A stretch of 25,220 nucleotides of DNA from RGIG5579 sp045655865 (GCA_045655865.1 JAZOQB010000055.1:1-25220), one strand, 5' to 3'; positions 1 to 7,667 are shown, counted from the stretch's first letter. A program made the numbers and translations. Notes: generated by a model not told the origin, from the sequence alone.

Positions 1-116
1 TTGAAAGAAATATCATTGTCCGCCGCAGTTTTGTTCAATTGCTCGAAAAGGGACTCGGTAAAGCGAATGGTGCGAGAAATATTGGCAGATTTAAATTCTC
101 TATCAATTTTAAACAT
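1..116 (-). CDS. Ribbon-helix-helix-like protein, N-terminal part (cut by window edge)
   Basis: The first 38 residues are visible, beginning MFKIDREFKSANISRTIRF and reading on to a run ending TAADNDISF. A short basic strand followed by an amphipathic helix ending in an ISF(N) turn is the usual shape of small Arc/CopG-type ribbon-helix-helix proteins (family knowledge). The ATG at 116-114 is preceded by GGGAG eight bases upstream on the minus strand, which supports the start. The protein runs off the left edge, so length and C-terminus are unknown. It is divergent from the gene at 228, and the space between them holds repeats that could be its operator. The family call rests on shape only. Confidence 0.55.
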   Translation of the reverse strand, partial: MFKIDREFKSANISRTIRFTESLFEQLNKTAADNDISF

Positions 117-154
117 AAAATCAACTCCCACCACAATATTATGCTTAAAAAAGG

Positions 155-179
155 ACCATTTATATAACCATTTATGGTT
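155..179. promoter_or_regulatory. Direct repeats and small palindrome between divergent genes
   Basis: ACCATTTAT occurs at 155-163 and again at 167-175, a 12-base period. A palindrome AACCAT-tt-ATGGTT covers 166-179 and overlaps the -35 box of the rightward promoter. Ribbon-helix-helix repressors typically bind short repeats with about one helical turn spacing. This is therefore a plausible operator for the protein at 1-116; the regulatory role is inferred. Confidence 0.35.
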
Positions 180-206
180 GCTTTTTTGGTGGAAATAAGA
201 TAGAAT
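178..206 (+). promoter_or_regulatory. Predicted sigma-A promoter for the SLOG gene
   Basis: TTGCTT at 178-183 and TAGAAT at 201-206 are separated by 17 bases. The -10 hexamer lies 21 bases before the ATG at 228, leaving a very short leader that holds the ribosome binding site AGGAAGGA (213-220). Confidence 0.5.
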
Positions 207-227
207 ACCCCTAGGAAGGATGAAAAA

Positions 228-602
228 ATGGAAATGTGTGTAGTGATCGCAGGTTGCAGAACCTATTCAAATTACAAGGAAGCCAAAGACTTTATTGTTT
301 CTTGTCTGATAGAATATGAATCTCCAGACCCAATTACGATTCTTTCGGGAGGGTGTCAGGGAGCAGATCTTTTGGGATAAAGATTTGCAAAAGAAAACGG
401 TTTTCCCATCAAACAATACCTACCGGATTGGAAAAAATACGGAAAAGCAGCCGGGCCGATCCGAAACAAACAAATGATAGACGTATGCCACAAAGTCATT
501 TGCTTTTGGGACGGAAAAAGCAAGGGGACAAAAACCTTGATCGAATATGCAAAAAAAGCAGAGAAACAAGTTGATATTAAATGGATTTCCCAAGGCGCAT
601 AA
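228..602 (+). pseudogene. YspA/DUF2493-like SLOG-family protein interrupted by an in-frame TAA
   Basis: Reading from the ATG at 228 (AGGAAGGA seven bases upstream) gives 50 codons, a TAA at 378-380, then 73 more codons in the same frame to the TAA at 600-602. The two halves join into one recognisable SLOG/DUF2493 protein: an N-terminal VIAGCRTYSNY strand-loop, a glycine-rich LSGGCQGADLLG nucleotide-binding loop, then KYGKAAGPIRNKQM and FWDGKSKGTKTLIEYA. All these blocks are typical of the family, which is thought to bind nucleotide-derived ligands and is common on mobile elements. The stop falls where relatives usually carry Glu (GERYA), so a single GAA-to-TAA change explains it. There is no frameshift. 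It is either a recent nonsense mutation, a sequencing error, or less likely a read-through site. Confidence 0.75.
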
Positions 603-606
603 AACT

Positions 607-634
607 GGCGTTGTACCCGTAAGGATACAACGCC
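607..634. terminator. Hairpin downstream of the SLOG gene
   Basis: GGCGTTGTA (607-615) pairs perfectly with TACAACGCC (626-634) around a 10-base loop. It starts five bases after the stop at 602 and lies between convergent genes. No T-run follows immediately, only scattered Ts, so termination strength is uncertain. Confidence 0.4.
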
Positions 635-660
635 ATCGAAGTTTTTGAAACCAAGCCTTT

Positions 661-1269
661 TTATTTTTTCAGTACCTTTTTGCACCAGGTGCGCTTGCGG
701 CATTTGGGGCACTCCAGATAGCGCGTGGTTCCCATGTGCATGGCGTTCAATGCCTGCAAATAGGAGGGCACGATCTCATGCCCGCATTTTTTGCACTTGT
801 AAACCCCCACGCTGACCTCAAGCTTTAACGCGTAAAAGCACGGGATCAAAAACACAACGCACGCACCCAGAATCGTGACAAGTTGCCACGGGCCTTCCGG
901 TATCAAAAGCGCGGCAATAGCAAGGCTTGTCAGCAAGGCCAGCACGCTGACCCCCATAATGATCCACATGGAAAGCCAGATGGTTTTGTTTTTTTGTTCC
1001 ATTTCTTTTGCCATATCCAGCAAAAGCTGTTCGTTTTTCTGATCGTTGTTCTCCATACCGTTTTTCTCTCCCCTTAATAATTCATCGACCCCGATGCAAA
1101 GAATATCACAAAGTTCAAGCATCAGAGAAGTATCGGGCATTGCTATGCCCCTTTCCCACTTGGATACCGCTTTGTCGGTAATTCCCAATTTTTCTGCCAA
1201 CTGCAGTTGAGTCAAATTTTCTTTTTTTCTCTGATCGGCAATCAATCTGCCTATTTTAATTTGGTTCAC
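661..1269 (-). CDS. Membrane-anchored XRE-family regulator with C-terminal zinc ribbon
   Basis: This 202-residue protein has an XRE/HTH_3 DNA-binding domain at about residues 5-60, with the characteristic LTQLQLAEKLGITDKAVSKW segment. A charged linker follows, then two hydrophobic helices (about 98-122 and 128-149) and a C-terminal pair of CxxC motifs (C159/C162 and C187/C190) forming a likely zinc ribbon. I chose the GTG at 1269-1267 because AAAGGAGG lies six bases upstream. Upstream in-frame ATG codons lack a ribosome binding site and would add unrelated residues. XRE-membrane proteins of this build usually repress nearby genes and may sense envelope or metal signals (inference). Its target is not evident. 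A long inverted repeat lies 51 bases before the start. Confidence 0.85.
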   Translation of the reverse strand: MNQIKIGRLIADQRKKENLTQLQLAEKLGITDKAVSKWERGIAMPDTSLMLELCDILCIGVDELLRGEKNGMENNDQKNEQLLLDMAKEMEQKNKTIWLSMWIIMGVSVLALLTSLAIAALLIPEGPWQLVTILGACVVFLIPCFYALKLEVSVGVYKCKKCGHEIVPSYLQALNAMHMGTTRYLECPKCRKRTWCKKVLKK

Positions 1270-1319
1270 AGGGAGCCTCCTTTCGCTTACAGTATAGATC
1301 AACACAAAAAAAAGAACAC

Positions 1320-1358
1320 CTACCGTTGGTTTAGGGAGAAAAAATAAACCTTTGGTAG
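1320..1358. repeat. Imperfect inverted repeat upstream of the XRE gene
   Basis: Arm CTACCGTTGGTTTA (1320-1333) faces TAAACCTTTGGTAG (1345-1358) across an 11-base spacer, with 11 of 14 positions able to pair. It sits in the 5' region of the XRE gene ending at 1269. It could be an operator for that regulator or a leader hairpin. The rest of 1270-1450 shows no gene. Confidence 0.45.
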
Positions 1359-1450
1359 AGCTTTCGATCCATACCGACCGATTATCTCCGCCACTATAAT
1401 AACACATTTTTAATTTTTTTGCATCGTAAGAAAAGCAAAAAGCAAACATC

Positions 1451-1494
1451 AAAAAAAGAAAAGCGGTTTGCCAAGCACGGCAAACCGCTTTTGT
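1451..1494 (-). terminator. Strong intrinsic terminator, probably bidirectional
   Basis: AAGCGGTTTGCC (1461-1472) pairs perfectly with GGCAAACCGCTT (1479-1490) around a six-base loop. On the minus strand the hairpin is followed by TTCTTTTTTT. It lies just downstream of the decayed gene ending at 1504. The opposite strand also carries Ts. Confidence 0.8.
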
Positions 1495-1503
1495 ATAAAA
1501 TTT

Positions 1504-1837
1504 TTATTTGATTCGCGCAAATTCCAAGGGATAGATAAATTCTGCCATAGCAAGCTGGTCTTCGGGTGCGCCAACAAGCTCTTTCAAGGTCAACTTATCC
1601 CCGTCAAGTTCAAACACTTCGTATTGTTCATCAGAGAAGGAACTGCCTTTTTCAGCGGAGAAGATCTTGTTGCCTTCAACCTTGTAAATACCGCTGTCGT
1701 TAAATCCATCAAACATAGCCACAAAATCGGTTTCCCCATAAGCCTGAGCGCGCCTTCTTATCAAAATCTGATAGGAAAGAAAAAAACAATCCAATGGCGA
1801 CAATGCCGATAATATGTCCAACCGTTTCTATAATCGT
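1504..1837 (-). pseudogene. Decayed gene for a small membrane-anchored or exported protein
   Basis: The 3' part (about 1504-1760) reads as an ordinary soluble domain of alternating strands, including GIYKVEGNKIF, YEVFELDGDKLTL and a C-terminal FIYPLEFARIK. In that frame the N-terminus is poor: it starts with hydrophobic and basic residues and no ribosome binding site. A different frame from about 1837 encodes TVGHIIGIVAIGLFFSF, a convincing membrane segment, preceded by AAAGGA but with ACG where ATG would be expected; that frame stops at 1709. The simplest reading is one gene with a membrane anchor plus a small beta-rich domain, broken by a frameshift near 1750 and a lost start. The product family is not recognised. 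An intact short protein starting at 1821 remains possible. Confidence 0.4.
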
Positions 1838-1856
1838 TATATCCTTTCACCGGATG

Positions 1857-2648
1857 TCAGATCAACACCAGCGGCGACTTTCCTATATAATTGAGATTAT
1901 ATTTTTCCACCAGCTGTTTTGCTTTTTCAAGCGATGCGCCATCAAAAGCGCTGAGAACGTCGTGGGAATCAAAACCGAAGGTAACAGGAGAACGCTCTTC
2001 TCCGGCAATTTGCCAAAACGCTTCTTTCGGGTAATAGCGCTTATCGCGGATGCCATAAAAATTGATTTCCAGAGGAACGTTCCATGTTTTAGACGCGATA
2101 CAAACCTTACGCATGACTTCTTGATACGCTTTCGTATCTCCCGTAAAATTAAAAACATCCGGGTGAGTCACATAGGTAAAAACGCCTGTTTCCATCGCGG
2201 CTATAACAGATTGCGCATAAGCCTTCAAGGCGACCACATCATCGGTGGGAATGCTCGAGTGTTTGCCGTTTGGATGCTCAGGCATCACATAATGCTGCCC
2301 CAAAATCAAATATTCCGCGCCCCAATTTCGTGCACTTTCCAGCATTTTGCCAAACTGATCCGAAAAATATTCCATTTCGAAGCCAATATAAATTTCAATC
2401 TGATCGCGATATTTTTCACGCAAGGTGCGCAGATCCCGAATGTAGTCTCTTGCTTGCTTTGTAGGGATACGTACACCAGGAGCTTCATATCCGTCGGCGC
2501 AACGAAAAGGAATATGATCGCTAAACCCCAGATAACGAACACCGTTTTCAATCGCTCGGAGAATATATTCTTCTTCTGTTCCGGTGGCGTGAGAGCAACG
2601 AAATGTATGAGTATGCAAATTGTAATCCATTTTACAAATTCCTTGCAT
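1857..2648 (-). CDS. PHP-domain histidinol phosphatase family protein
   Basis: A 263-residue metal-dependent phosphoesterase of the PHP superfamily, HisJ/HisK type, which would convert histidinol phosphate to histidinol in histidine synthesis. Visible metal-binding signatures are the N-terminal LHTHT (H12, H14), GFSDH (D44, H45), a central EYLILGQHYV segment, YVTHPDVF, EINFYGIRD and the C-terminal FGFDSHD. Length is normal for the family. Two starts are plausible: the ATG at 2648 (TGAGGA six bases upstream) and the ATG at 2630 (AAGGA nine bases upstream), the latter giving the usual MDYNLHTHT beginning. No other his genes are in the window, so the gene stands alone. Related PHP enzymes act on other phosphates, so the substrate is not certain. 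Confidence 0.85.
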   Translation of the reverse strand: MQGICKMDYNLHTHTFRCSHATGTEEEYILRAIENGVRYLGFSDHIPFRCADGYEAPGVRIPTKQARDYIRDLRTLREKYRDQIEIYIGFEMEYFSDQFGKMLESARNWGAEYLILGQHYVMPEHPNGKHSSIPTDDVVALKAYAQSVIAAMETGVFTYVTHPDVFNFTGDTKAYQEVMRKVCIASKTWNVPLEINFYGIRDKRYYPKEAFWQIAGEERSPVTFGFDSHDVLSAFDGASLEKAKQLVEKYNLNYIGKSPLVLI

Positions 2649-2751
2649 CTTCAGTCCTCAATTTTACTCGTATTATACATCTCCCCACAAAAAAAGCAAT
2701 ATTTTTCGCTACAAAAAGTTATGGAAACAAAGAAAAACCACGGCTTTTGCC

Positions 2752-2922
2752 ATGTTTTTTATGGTTTCGGAGGTGGAACCCTACCACACGACTGAACGGT
2801 TATGCGGAAATGCGCTTTATGTTTTTACCCCTGTATCCGAGGAAGACGAATATGAATTCTTCATCGACGGCGACGACTTTATCTTTGACTATCTTGCCAT
2901 GATGCCAAAATCCGTCTTTTAA
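2752..2922 (+). pseudogene. Small acidic open frame, probably the C-terminal remnant of a lost gene
   Basis: A 56-codon frame ends in a strongly acidic, protein-like tail (VFTPVSEEDEYEFF, then DGDDFIFDYLAMMPKSVF). No ribosome binding site precedes its ATG, and the 444-base stretch 2649-3092 holds no other gene. The composition looks like a real C-terminus rather than random frame, so it may be what remains of a deleted gene. No family is recognised. The rest of this stretch shows only the terminator at 3036-3082. Confidence 0.25.
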
Positions 2923-3035
2923 GAATATACCGTCAAAAACCAAAAGCACAGCCGCTTACAATTCAACTAAATGATTCAAACTTGCTTTACTATCCCGGGA
3001 AACGGTGTAAAACAAGAAAAGCAACCAAAAGTTTT

Positions 3036-3082
3036 GAAAAAAATAATGCTATAGAAACATATATTTTGTGCATCTATAGCAT
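3036..3082 (-). terminator. Terminator after the LysR gene
   Basis: ATGCTATAG (3046-3054) and CTATAGCAT (3074-3082) form a nine-base-pair stem. Read on the minus strand it is followed by TATTTTTTTT, directly downstream of the LysR stop at 3093. The plus strand also ends in a T-run, so it could work both ways. Confidence 0.7.
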
Positions 3083-3092
3083 TTTTTCGTTT

Positions 3093-4016
3093 TTACGGGA
3101 GATATTTTCTGCGGGATTCGATGAGGGCGGTAATAAAGTTTTTGTCGATCTCCGTCAAGCGGTAACCGTTGCGGTAGATCAAAACGTCCTTGTAGCGCTT
3201 TTTGTTATCCACGCAGGGGCGTTGCACCAAATTGTACCGTTCCAAAACCTTTTCGGAAGCGGGAGAGACCCACATAAACGTATTGGGATTTTCAGACAGG
3301 AGATCGAACTGGCTTCCTCTTTCGAAAATGAAGATTCGGCGCTCAATGTGATCGGGCAACTCGTCCTTGATCACCTTGGAAAGAGGCAAGGAAGGCACGT
3401 AGGGGTCTGCGTGATTGATCTCGATATAAGAGGAAAGATCCTCCAGTGTGACTTCCTCCTGATTGGCAAGAGGATTGTCACGGCTCATAATCACCTGATA
3501 AGAAAACTCGGCAACCATTTCGTAGGAAAGGCCCTTTTCCTCCAGCGTTTCCTTAAAATGGTGGTCATGCATCTCCGAATAACGGATAATGCCCAGTTTA
3601 TAATCGTTCTCAATAACATTGGTAATGGTTCTGCCTGAGTTGGTTTCTTTGTAAAAAATCTCAGCGGGATTTTCGGTAAGCGTTTTGGAAAATTGTGCAA
3701 ACGCCTCGGAAATATAGCAGGCGCGGGGAACGGAAATGGAAAACCGCTGCTTTTGCGGTGAATTTTCCTTGTAAAGCGTTTCCACCTGATCGATCTGCTT
3801 TAAAATTCCTTTAGCATAACCGATAAATTCCTCCCCCTCGGGAGTCAATACCATTCCCTTGGCACTACGGGAAAAAATCTCAATTCCCAAATCATTTTCC
3901 AATTCACGAATAGAGCGGCTGATATTGGGCTGTGCGGTAAAAAGCGTTTCTGTTGCTTTGCTCACAGAGCCGAGTTTTGCAACTTCAACAGCATACTTGA
4001 TGTGCAATATATTCAT
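3093..4016 (-). CDS. LysR-family transcriptional regulator
   Basis: A 307-residue LysR-type regulator. The winged helix-turn-helix occupies about residues 1-60 (MNILHIKYAVEVAKLGSVSK, then AQPNISRSIRELENDLG and LFSR-like IFSRSAKGMVLTPEG), followed by a linker helix and a periplasmic-binding-protein-like effector domain to the C-terminus. The ATG at 4016 has GGAGG six bases upstream; an upstream in-frame ATG at 4043 has no such site. The gene lies just downstream of the terminator of the lactate dehydrogenase/hydrogenase locus and on the same strand, so it is transcribed separately. LysR proteins often act on adjacent genes, making the fermentation locus a possible target, but no binding site is identified. 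The effector is unknown. Confidence 0.9.
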   Translation of the reverse strand: MNILHIKYAVEVAKLGSVSKATETLFTAQPNISRSIRELENDLGIEIFSRSAKGMVLTPEGEEFIGYAKGILKQIDQVETLYKENSPQKQRFSISVPRACYISEAFAQFSKTLTENPAEIFYKETNSGRTITNVIENDYKLGIIRYSEMHDHHFKETLEEKGLSYEMVAEFSYQVIMSRDNPLANQEEVTLEDLSSYIEINHADPYVPSLPLSKVIKDELPDHIERRIFIFERGSQFDLLSENPNTFMWVSPASEKVLERYNLVQRPCVDNKKRYKDVLIYRNGYRLTEIDKNFITALIESRRKYLP

Positions 4017-4064
4017 AAAACGCCTCCATTTTCCACTTTTCACTCATTTTAACACATCAAAACT

Positions 4065-4110
4065 AAAAAAGCCAGAAAAAGCGCGAAAAGTTTTCTTCCT
4101 TTTCGCGCTT
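4065..4110 (-). terminator. Terminator of the hydrogenase/LDH locus
   Basis: AAGCGCGAAAAG (4079-4090) pairs with CTTTTCGCGCTT (4099-4110) around an eight-base loop. On the minus strand it is followed by TTTCTGGCTTTTTT. It begins five bases after the LDH stop and so ends the 10.9 kb transcript. Confidence 0.8.
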
Positions 4111-4115
4111 GGCGT

Positions 4116-5057
4116 TTAAATCTCTAGGTTGTTGATTACGTTTTTCAAGCAATCTGCACTGTGCTGAAGCTTCTTCTGCTCCTGCTCGGTCAAGGGAAGC
4201 AGGATCTTGTTTTCGGCAATCTTGTTACCCACGACAGTCAGCAGAGAAAGAGCAACGTCGTCGATTCCGTATTCACCGTGAAGCATGGTGGAAACGGTGA
4301 GCGTGGTATCCACGCTGTTCAAAAGACACTTGCACAAATGGCAAACGGACATAGAAACCGCATAAAAGGTAGCACCCTTTCTGCCGATGATGCGTCCGCC
4401 GGAGGTGCGCATATACTCTTCCACCTCTTCGGTCTTAAACGTGGGATAGGTTCCCTTTTTCAAAATATATTCGGGATAGTCCAGTATGGGCACGTTGGAA
4501 ATATTTGCGTTGGACCAAGGCACGAAGGAAGAATCGCCGTGCTCGCCCAAAACGAAGGCGTGTACGTTCTTCTGGCTGACGGAATAGTATTCGGAAATGC
4601 GGGAACGGAGACGTGCCGTATCCAACATGGTTCCGCTACCGATAACGCGATTTTCGGGAATGCCGGCTACCTTGGCAAACACGTAGGTCAGAATGTCTAC
4701 GGGATTGCTGACGATAACGTAGGTTGCATCGGGCGCATACTTTACGATTTGGGATGCAATGGACTTAAGGATGTTTACGTTGGTCTGTGCAAGCTCCAGT
4801 CTGGTCTGACCGGGCTTTCTTGCAATACCGGATGTAATCACCACGATATCGGAGCCGATTGCATCCTGATAAGAGCCCGCGTAAATGTTGCAGGGGGTGA
4901 AGAAAGGAACACCCTGACGGATATCCAACGCCTCGCCCAATGCCTTTTCGGTATTGATATCAATGAGAACGATCTCAGAGGCGATTCCCGCCGTGGTCAG
5001 AGTGTAAGCAATGGTAGCGCCTACGTTTCCGGTTCCGATTACTGTAATCTTATTCAT
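4116..5057 (-). CDS. ldh: L-lactate dehydrogenase (LDH/MDH superfamily)
   Basis: A 313-residue NAD-dependent 2-hydroxyacid dehydrogenase that would reduce pyruvate to lactate and regenerate NAD+. Visible features are the Rossmann GTGNVG (8-13), the NAD-selective acidic residue in LIDIN (D33), SNPVDILTY, GSGTMLDTARLRSR and the catalytic LGEHGDSS (H173). The substrate loop reads ARKPGQTR, with Arg80 at the position usually Gln in lactate dehydrogenases and Arg in malate dehydrogenases, while the lactate-type Thr in KGATFYAV is kept. Malate/oxaloacetate activity therefore deserves a test. The start has GGAGAAAAAAG before ATG. Only 12 bases separate it from the group B hydrogenase upstream, and no terminator intervenes, so it is the last gene of the fermentation locus. 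Confidence 0.88.
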   Translation of the reverse strand: MNKITVIGTGNVGATIAYTLTTAGIASEIVLIDINTEKALGEALDIRQGVPFFTPCNIYAGSYQDAIGSDIVVITSGIARKPGQTRLELAQTNVNILKSIASQIVKYAPDATYVIVSNPVDILTYVFAKVAGIPENRVIGSGTMLDTARLRSRISEYYSVSQKNVHAFVLGEHGDSSFVPWSNANISNVPILDYPEYILKKGTYPTFKTEEVEEYMRTSGGRIIGRKGATFYAVSMSVCHLCKCLLNSVDTTLTVSTMLHGEYGIDDVALSLLTVVGNKIAENKILLPLTEQEQKKLQHSADCLKNVINNLEI

Positions 5058-5069
5058 CTTTTTTCTCCT

Positions 5070-6485
5070 TTACATTAAGACCGAGGTGGCATCCGAAATC
5101 GTCTTTTCCAACGCCTCTATGCCATATTCATCTACTTGTTTTTTATTTTTTTCGCCGTGGGTCAAACAACCCGCTCCGCCGATACATCCGCCGATGCACG
5201 CCATACCCTCGATAAAATTGGCGTCCAGCACACCCTTGGACTTTTTCAGCAAGGCGGCTTTACAAGCCTCAACGCCGTCACAAACGGCCGCATTCACTTC
5301 AAAGTCGATGCCCTGCTCCTTCAAAGCCTGGGCAACCGCTTCGGAAAGTCCGCCCGATCGGGCAAAGATCCGTCCGTAGTAAGAAGCGTTGTCAAGAAGC
5401 CCCTCCTCCAGAGCCGTCAGATCGATCTCGCGACTGTCGAAGAGCGCCTGCAATTCCTCAAAGGTGAGGACTACGTCCACAAAGGGGCGAACCTTTTCCT
5501 TTTTCGCTTCCTGCTTCTTGGCACTGCAGGGACCGATGAAGATCACTGCCGACTGCGGATCGGTTTTTTTGATGTATTCACCGATTGCCGCCATGGGAGA
5601 CGGATTGTGGGAAATCAAAGGGACAAGCTCGGGAAACTGGCTTTCAATGAAGAAAACGAAGGCAGGACAGCAGGAACTGGTCAAAAATCCCTTTTCGCTC
5701 AATTCCTTCGCCTCATTTTGTGCCACAAGATCTGCACCCAGCGCAGCTTCTACCACCGTATGGAAGCCAAGCTGTTTCAAGCCCGTTACCACCTGCCCCG
5801 TCTTGGCGTAGGAAAACTGGCTGGAAATAGAGGGGGCAACCACGGCATAGACTCGCTTGCCTTCCTTTGCTTCCTTCAAAAGGGCGATGGCATCCAGAAT
5901 CTGGGACTGATCGCTGATGGCGCCGAAGGGACATTGATAAACGCAGGCTCCGCAGGAGGTGCATTTGGAATAATCAATCTTCGCCGCATTTTCCGTATCA
6001 ATGCTGATGGCCTTGACCTTGCAGGCATTCTGACAGGGACGCTTGCGATTCACAATGGCGGTATAGGGGCAAACCTTTGCACACAGACCGCACTCAATAC
6101 ACTTGAACTTATCAATATGCGCTACGTGATTGTGGTCAAACCAGATGGCACCCCGACGGCAAACGTCCTCGCAGCGGTGTGCAAGACAGCCGCGGCAGGA
6201 ATCGGTTACGTCGTATCCCGCAGCAGGACATTCATCGCAGGCAATGTCGATGACCTGAATCACACCGGGGATCTCTTTGTTACCACCCATTGCCAACTTG
6301 ATACGGTCTGCAAGAATGGCGCGTTCCTTATAGACGCAGCAGCGCATCGTTGGGGTTTTTCCGGGAACAATGGTCTTTGGAATTTGGGTAATGTTTTCCA
6401 AAAGCGTTCCGTTCCAGGCTTCTTTTGCCACCTCCCGAAGCACTTTATATTTTAAGTGCTGCACCTTGGTGTCAAATTTTCTCAT
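5070..6485 (-). CDS. [FeFe]-hydrogenase, group B-like monomeric type
   Basis: A 471-residue iron hydrogenase. The N-terminal third carries cysteine clusters for several [4Fe-4S] centres (C83/C86/C97/C100 with C105/C109; C129/C132/C135/C139; C151/C155; C175/C178/C181/C185). The H-cluster domain follows: TSSCCPAF (C272, C273), GPCSAKKQE (C320) and EGMACIGGCIGGAG (E426, C430, C434). Compared with classic group A enzymes, TSCCPGW becomes SCCPAF and MPC becomes GPC, as is usual in group B; both tandem cysteines, including the proton-relay one, are present. Group B enzymes are thought to couple to ferredoxin, but their role is poorly known. It sits nine bases after the phosphatase and 12 before ldh. 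The arrangement recalls, from memory, hfs-type clusters of Thermoanaerobacterium. Maturation genes hydEFG are not in the window. Confidence 0.9.
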   Translation of the reverse strand: MRKFDTKVQHLKYKVLREVAKEAWNGTLLENITQIPKTIVPGKTPTMRCCVYKERAILADRIKLAMGGNKEIPGVIQVIDIACDECPAAGYDVTDSCRGCLAHRCEDVCRRGAIWFDHNHVAHIDKFKCIECGLCAKVCPYTAIVNRKRPCQNACKVKAISIDTENAAKIDYSKCTSCGACVYQCPFGAISDQSQILDAIALLKEAKEGKRVYAVVAPSISSQFSYAKTGQVVTGLKQLGFHTVVEAALGADLVAQNEAKELSEKGFLTSSCCPAFVFFIESQFPELVPLISHNPSPMAAIGEYIKKTDPQSAVIFIGPCSAKKQEAKKEKVRPFVDVVLTFEELQALFDSREIDLTALEEGLLDNASYYGRIFARSGGLSEAVAQALKEQGIDFEVNAAVCDGVEACKAALLKKSKGVLDANFIEGMACIGGCIGGAGCLTHGEKNKKQVDEYGIEALEKTISDATSVLM

Positions 6486-6494
6486 AGATTCTCC

Positions 6495-7667
6495 TCAGAA
6501 ATAACTAACCTTGATCCGTTTGCCCATTTTTTTCAGACAAGCGGAAAGCTCCTCTACCAAATTCATCTTGATATTAAAATTGATGGGGAGATTGGGGTTC
6601 TGGTGTGCAGGATTGATAGCCCTGCCCACGTAAAAGTTGATGTCAGTGGCTTCCTCAAAAAGCAAGCGGCAGATCTGGGATGCGCCGTCATGCTGGAAGC
6701 ACCAATCCTCGTAAAACTTGTTTTCGCCAAGATAATCCTTGGCATACTCCAATACGCGATTGATGGTAATAACCCCTTCCGTAACCAAGTCCACGCCCTC
6801 AATTTGGGCAATGGGAGGCACGCCGGCACTTAGGAAATCCAGAGAAGCCTCCAAAGGCTTGCCCAAATACTTTGCCGCGATGCCGGAAGTGGTTCCGCCA
6901 CAGACGATGTGTTTACCTTCCTTGGCAAAGAACAGACTCATCATACGCTGTGCATCGTCGCGGTTATAGGGAGGACCGAACAAAAGGTTCATGGGTTCTC
7001 TCTTACGGACGCGTACCACACAGGAAGAGGCATCGTCACCGGGCTTGCCGCCGTACAGACGATTACACTCGTCAATAAGCATGGTAGCAAGCGTCTTGGC
7101 CGTATAGCCGGCAAGAATGATGGTCTCGAAAAAGTCGATGATGTCCTCCCGCTTCCAGCCGAAATTAAAGGAAAGACCGATGCCTGCATGGGGACAACCG
7201 TCACTCATGGCTACGAAAATGTCGCCCTCCTGCAGGGAGATCACGGATTTGTAGATCTTCTTTCCGCCAATGTTCATTTCCGTTTTGGGATAGTCCACGC
7301 TTTTGTGATCTCGCAGGAAGATCACCTGCGGATTGTCATACTGAATGATCTCCGCAGTTTGGTTGTTTTTCAAGTGGATGATGGTAAACGTAGAGTATGC
7401 CACCCCGCGCACCGAGCAAACTGGCAGAGTTGCGGCAATGGTTTCCACACATTCCTCCAAGGAAAGTCCTTCGGAAAGCATGGTGGAAATGATTTTTGAG
7501 GTGAGCGTGGACAGGATGTTGGCTTTCACGCCGCTTCCCAAGCCATCAGAAAGCACCACGACGGTGGACTGATCGCCCGATTCAACGACCTCGATATGGT
7601 CACCGCAAAGCTGCTCGCCGTCGTGATTGATAGACTTAAAACCGATATCGGCGCAAAAATCATTCAT
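6495..7667 (-). CDS. SpoIIE/PP2C-type serine/threonine phosphatase of the sensory hydrogenase module
   Basis: A 390-residue protein. The first 225 residues form a PP2C/SpoIIE-like phosphatase domain with metal-binding acidic residues D23 (CGDH), D41 (VLSDGLGSG), D156 (AMSDGCPHAG) and D211/D212 (KPGDDASS). The C-terminal 165 residues (from about MNLLFGPPYNRDDA) form a second domain of unknown role, with CGGTTSG and a C-terminal MNLVEELSACLKKMGKR helix. No membrane segment is seen. Its start overlaps the end of hydS by eight bases, implying translational coupling. Phosphatases of this family beside group C hydrogenases are known as a recurring clostridial pairing, so it probably relays the HydS signal by dephosphorylating a protein. 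The target is not visible; the APH-like kinase at the head of this locus is one candidate partner (inference). Confidence 0.85.
   Translation of the reverse strand: MNDFCADIGFKSINHDGEQLCGDHIEVVESGDQSTVVVLSDGLGSGVKANILSTLTSKIISTMLSEGLSLEECVETIAATLPVCSVRGVAYSTFTIIHLKNNQTAEIIQYDNPQVIFLRDHKSVDYPKTEMNIGGKKIYKSVISLQEGDIFVAMSDGCPHAGIGLSFNFGWKREDIIDFFETIILAGYTAKTLATMLIDECNRLYGGKPGDDASSCVVRVRKREPMNLLFGPPYNRDDAQRMMSLFFAKEGKHIVCGGTTSGIAAKYLGKPLEASLDFLSAGVPPIAQIEGVDLVTEGVITINRVLEYAKDYLGENKFYEDWCFQHDGASQICRLLFEEATDINFYVGRAINPAHQNPNLPINFNIKMNLVEELSACLKKMGKRIKVSYF

Noticed and set aside
1..198. A 65-codon plus-strand frame at the left edge
   Set aside because: It opposes the ribbon-helix-helix-like gene, which has a ribosome binding site and protein-like composition; the plus frame has neither.
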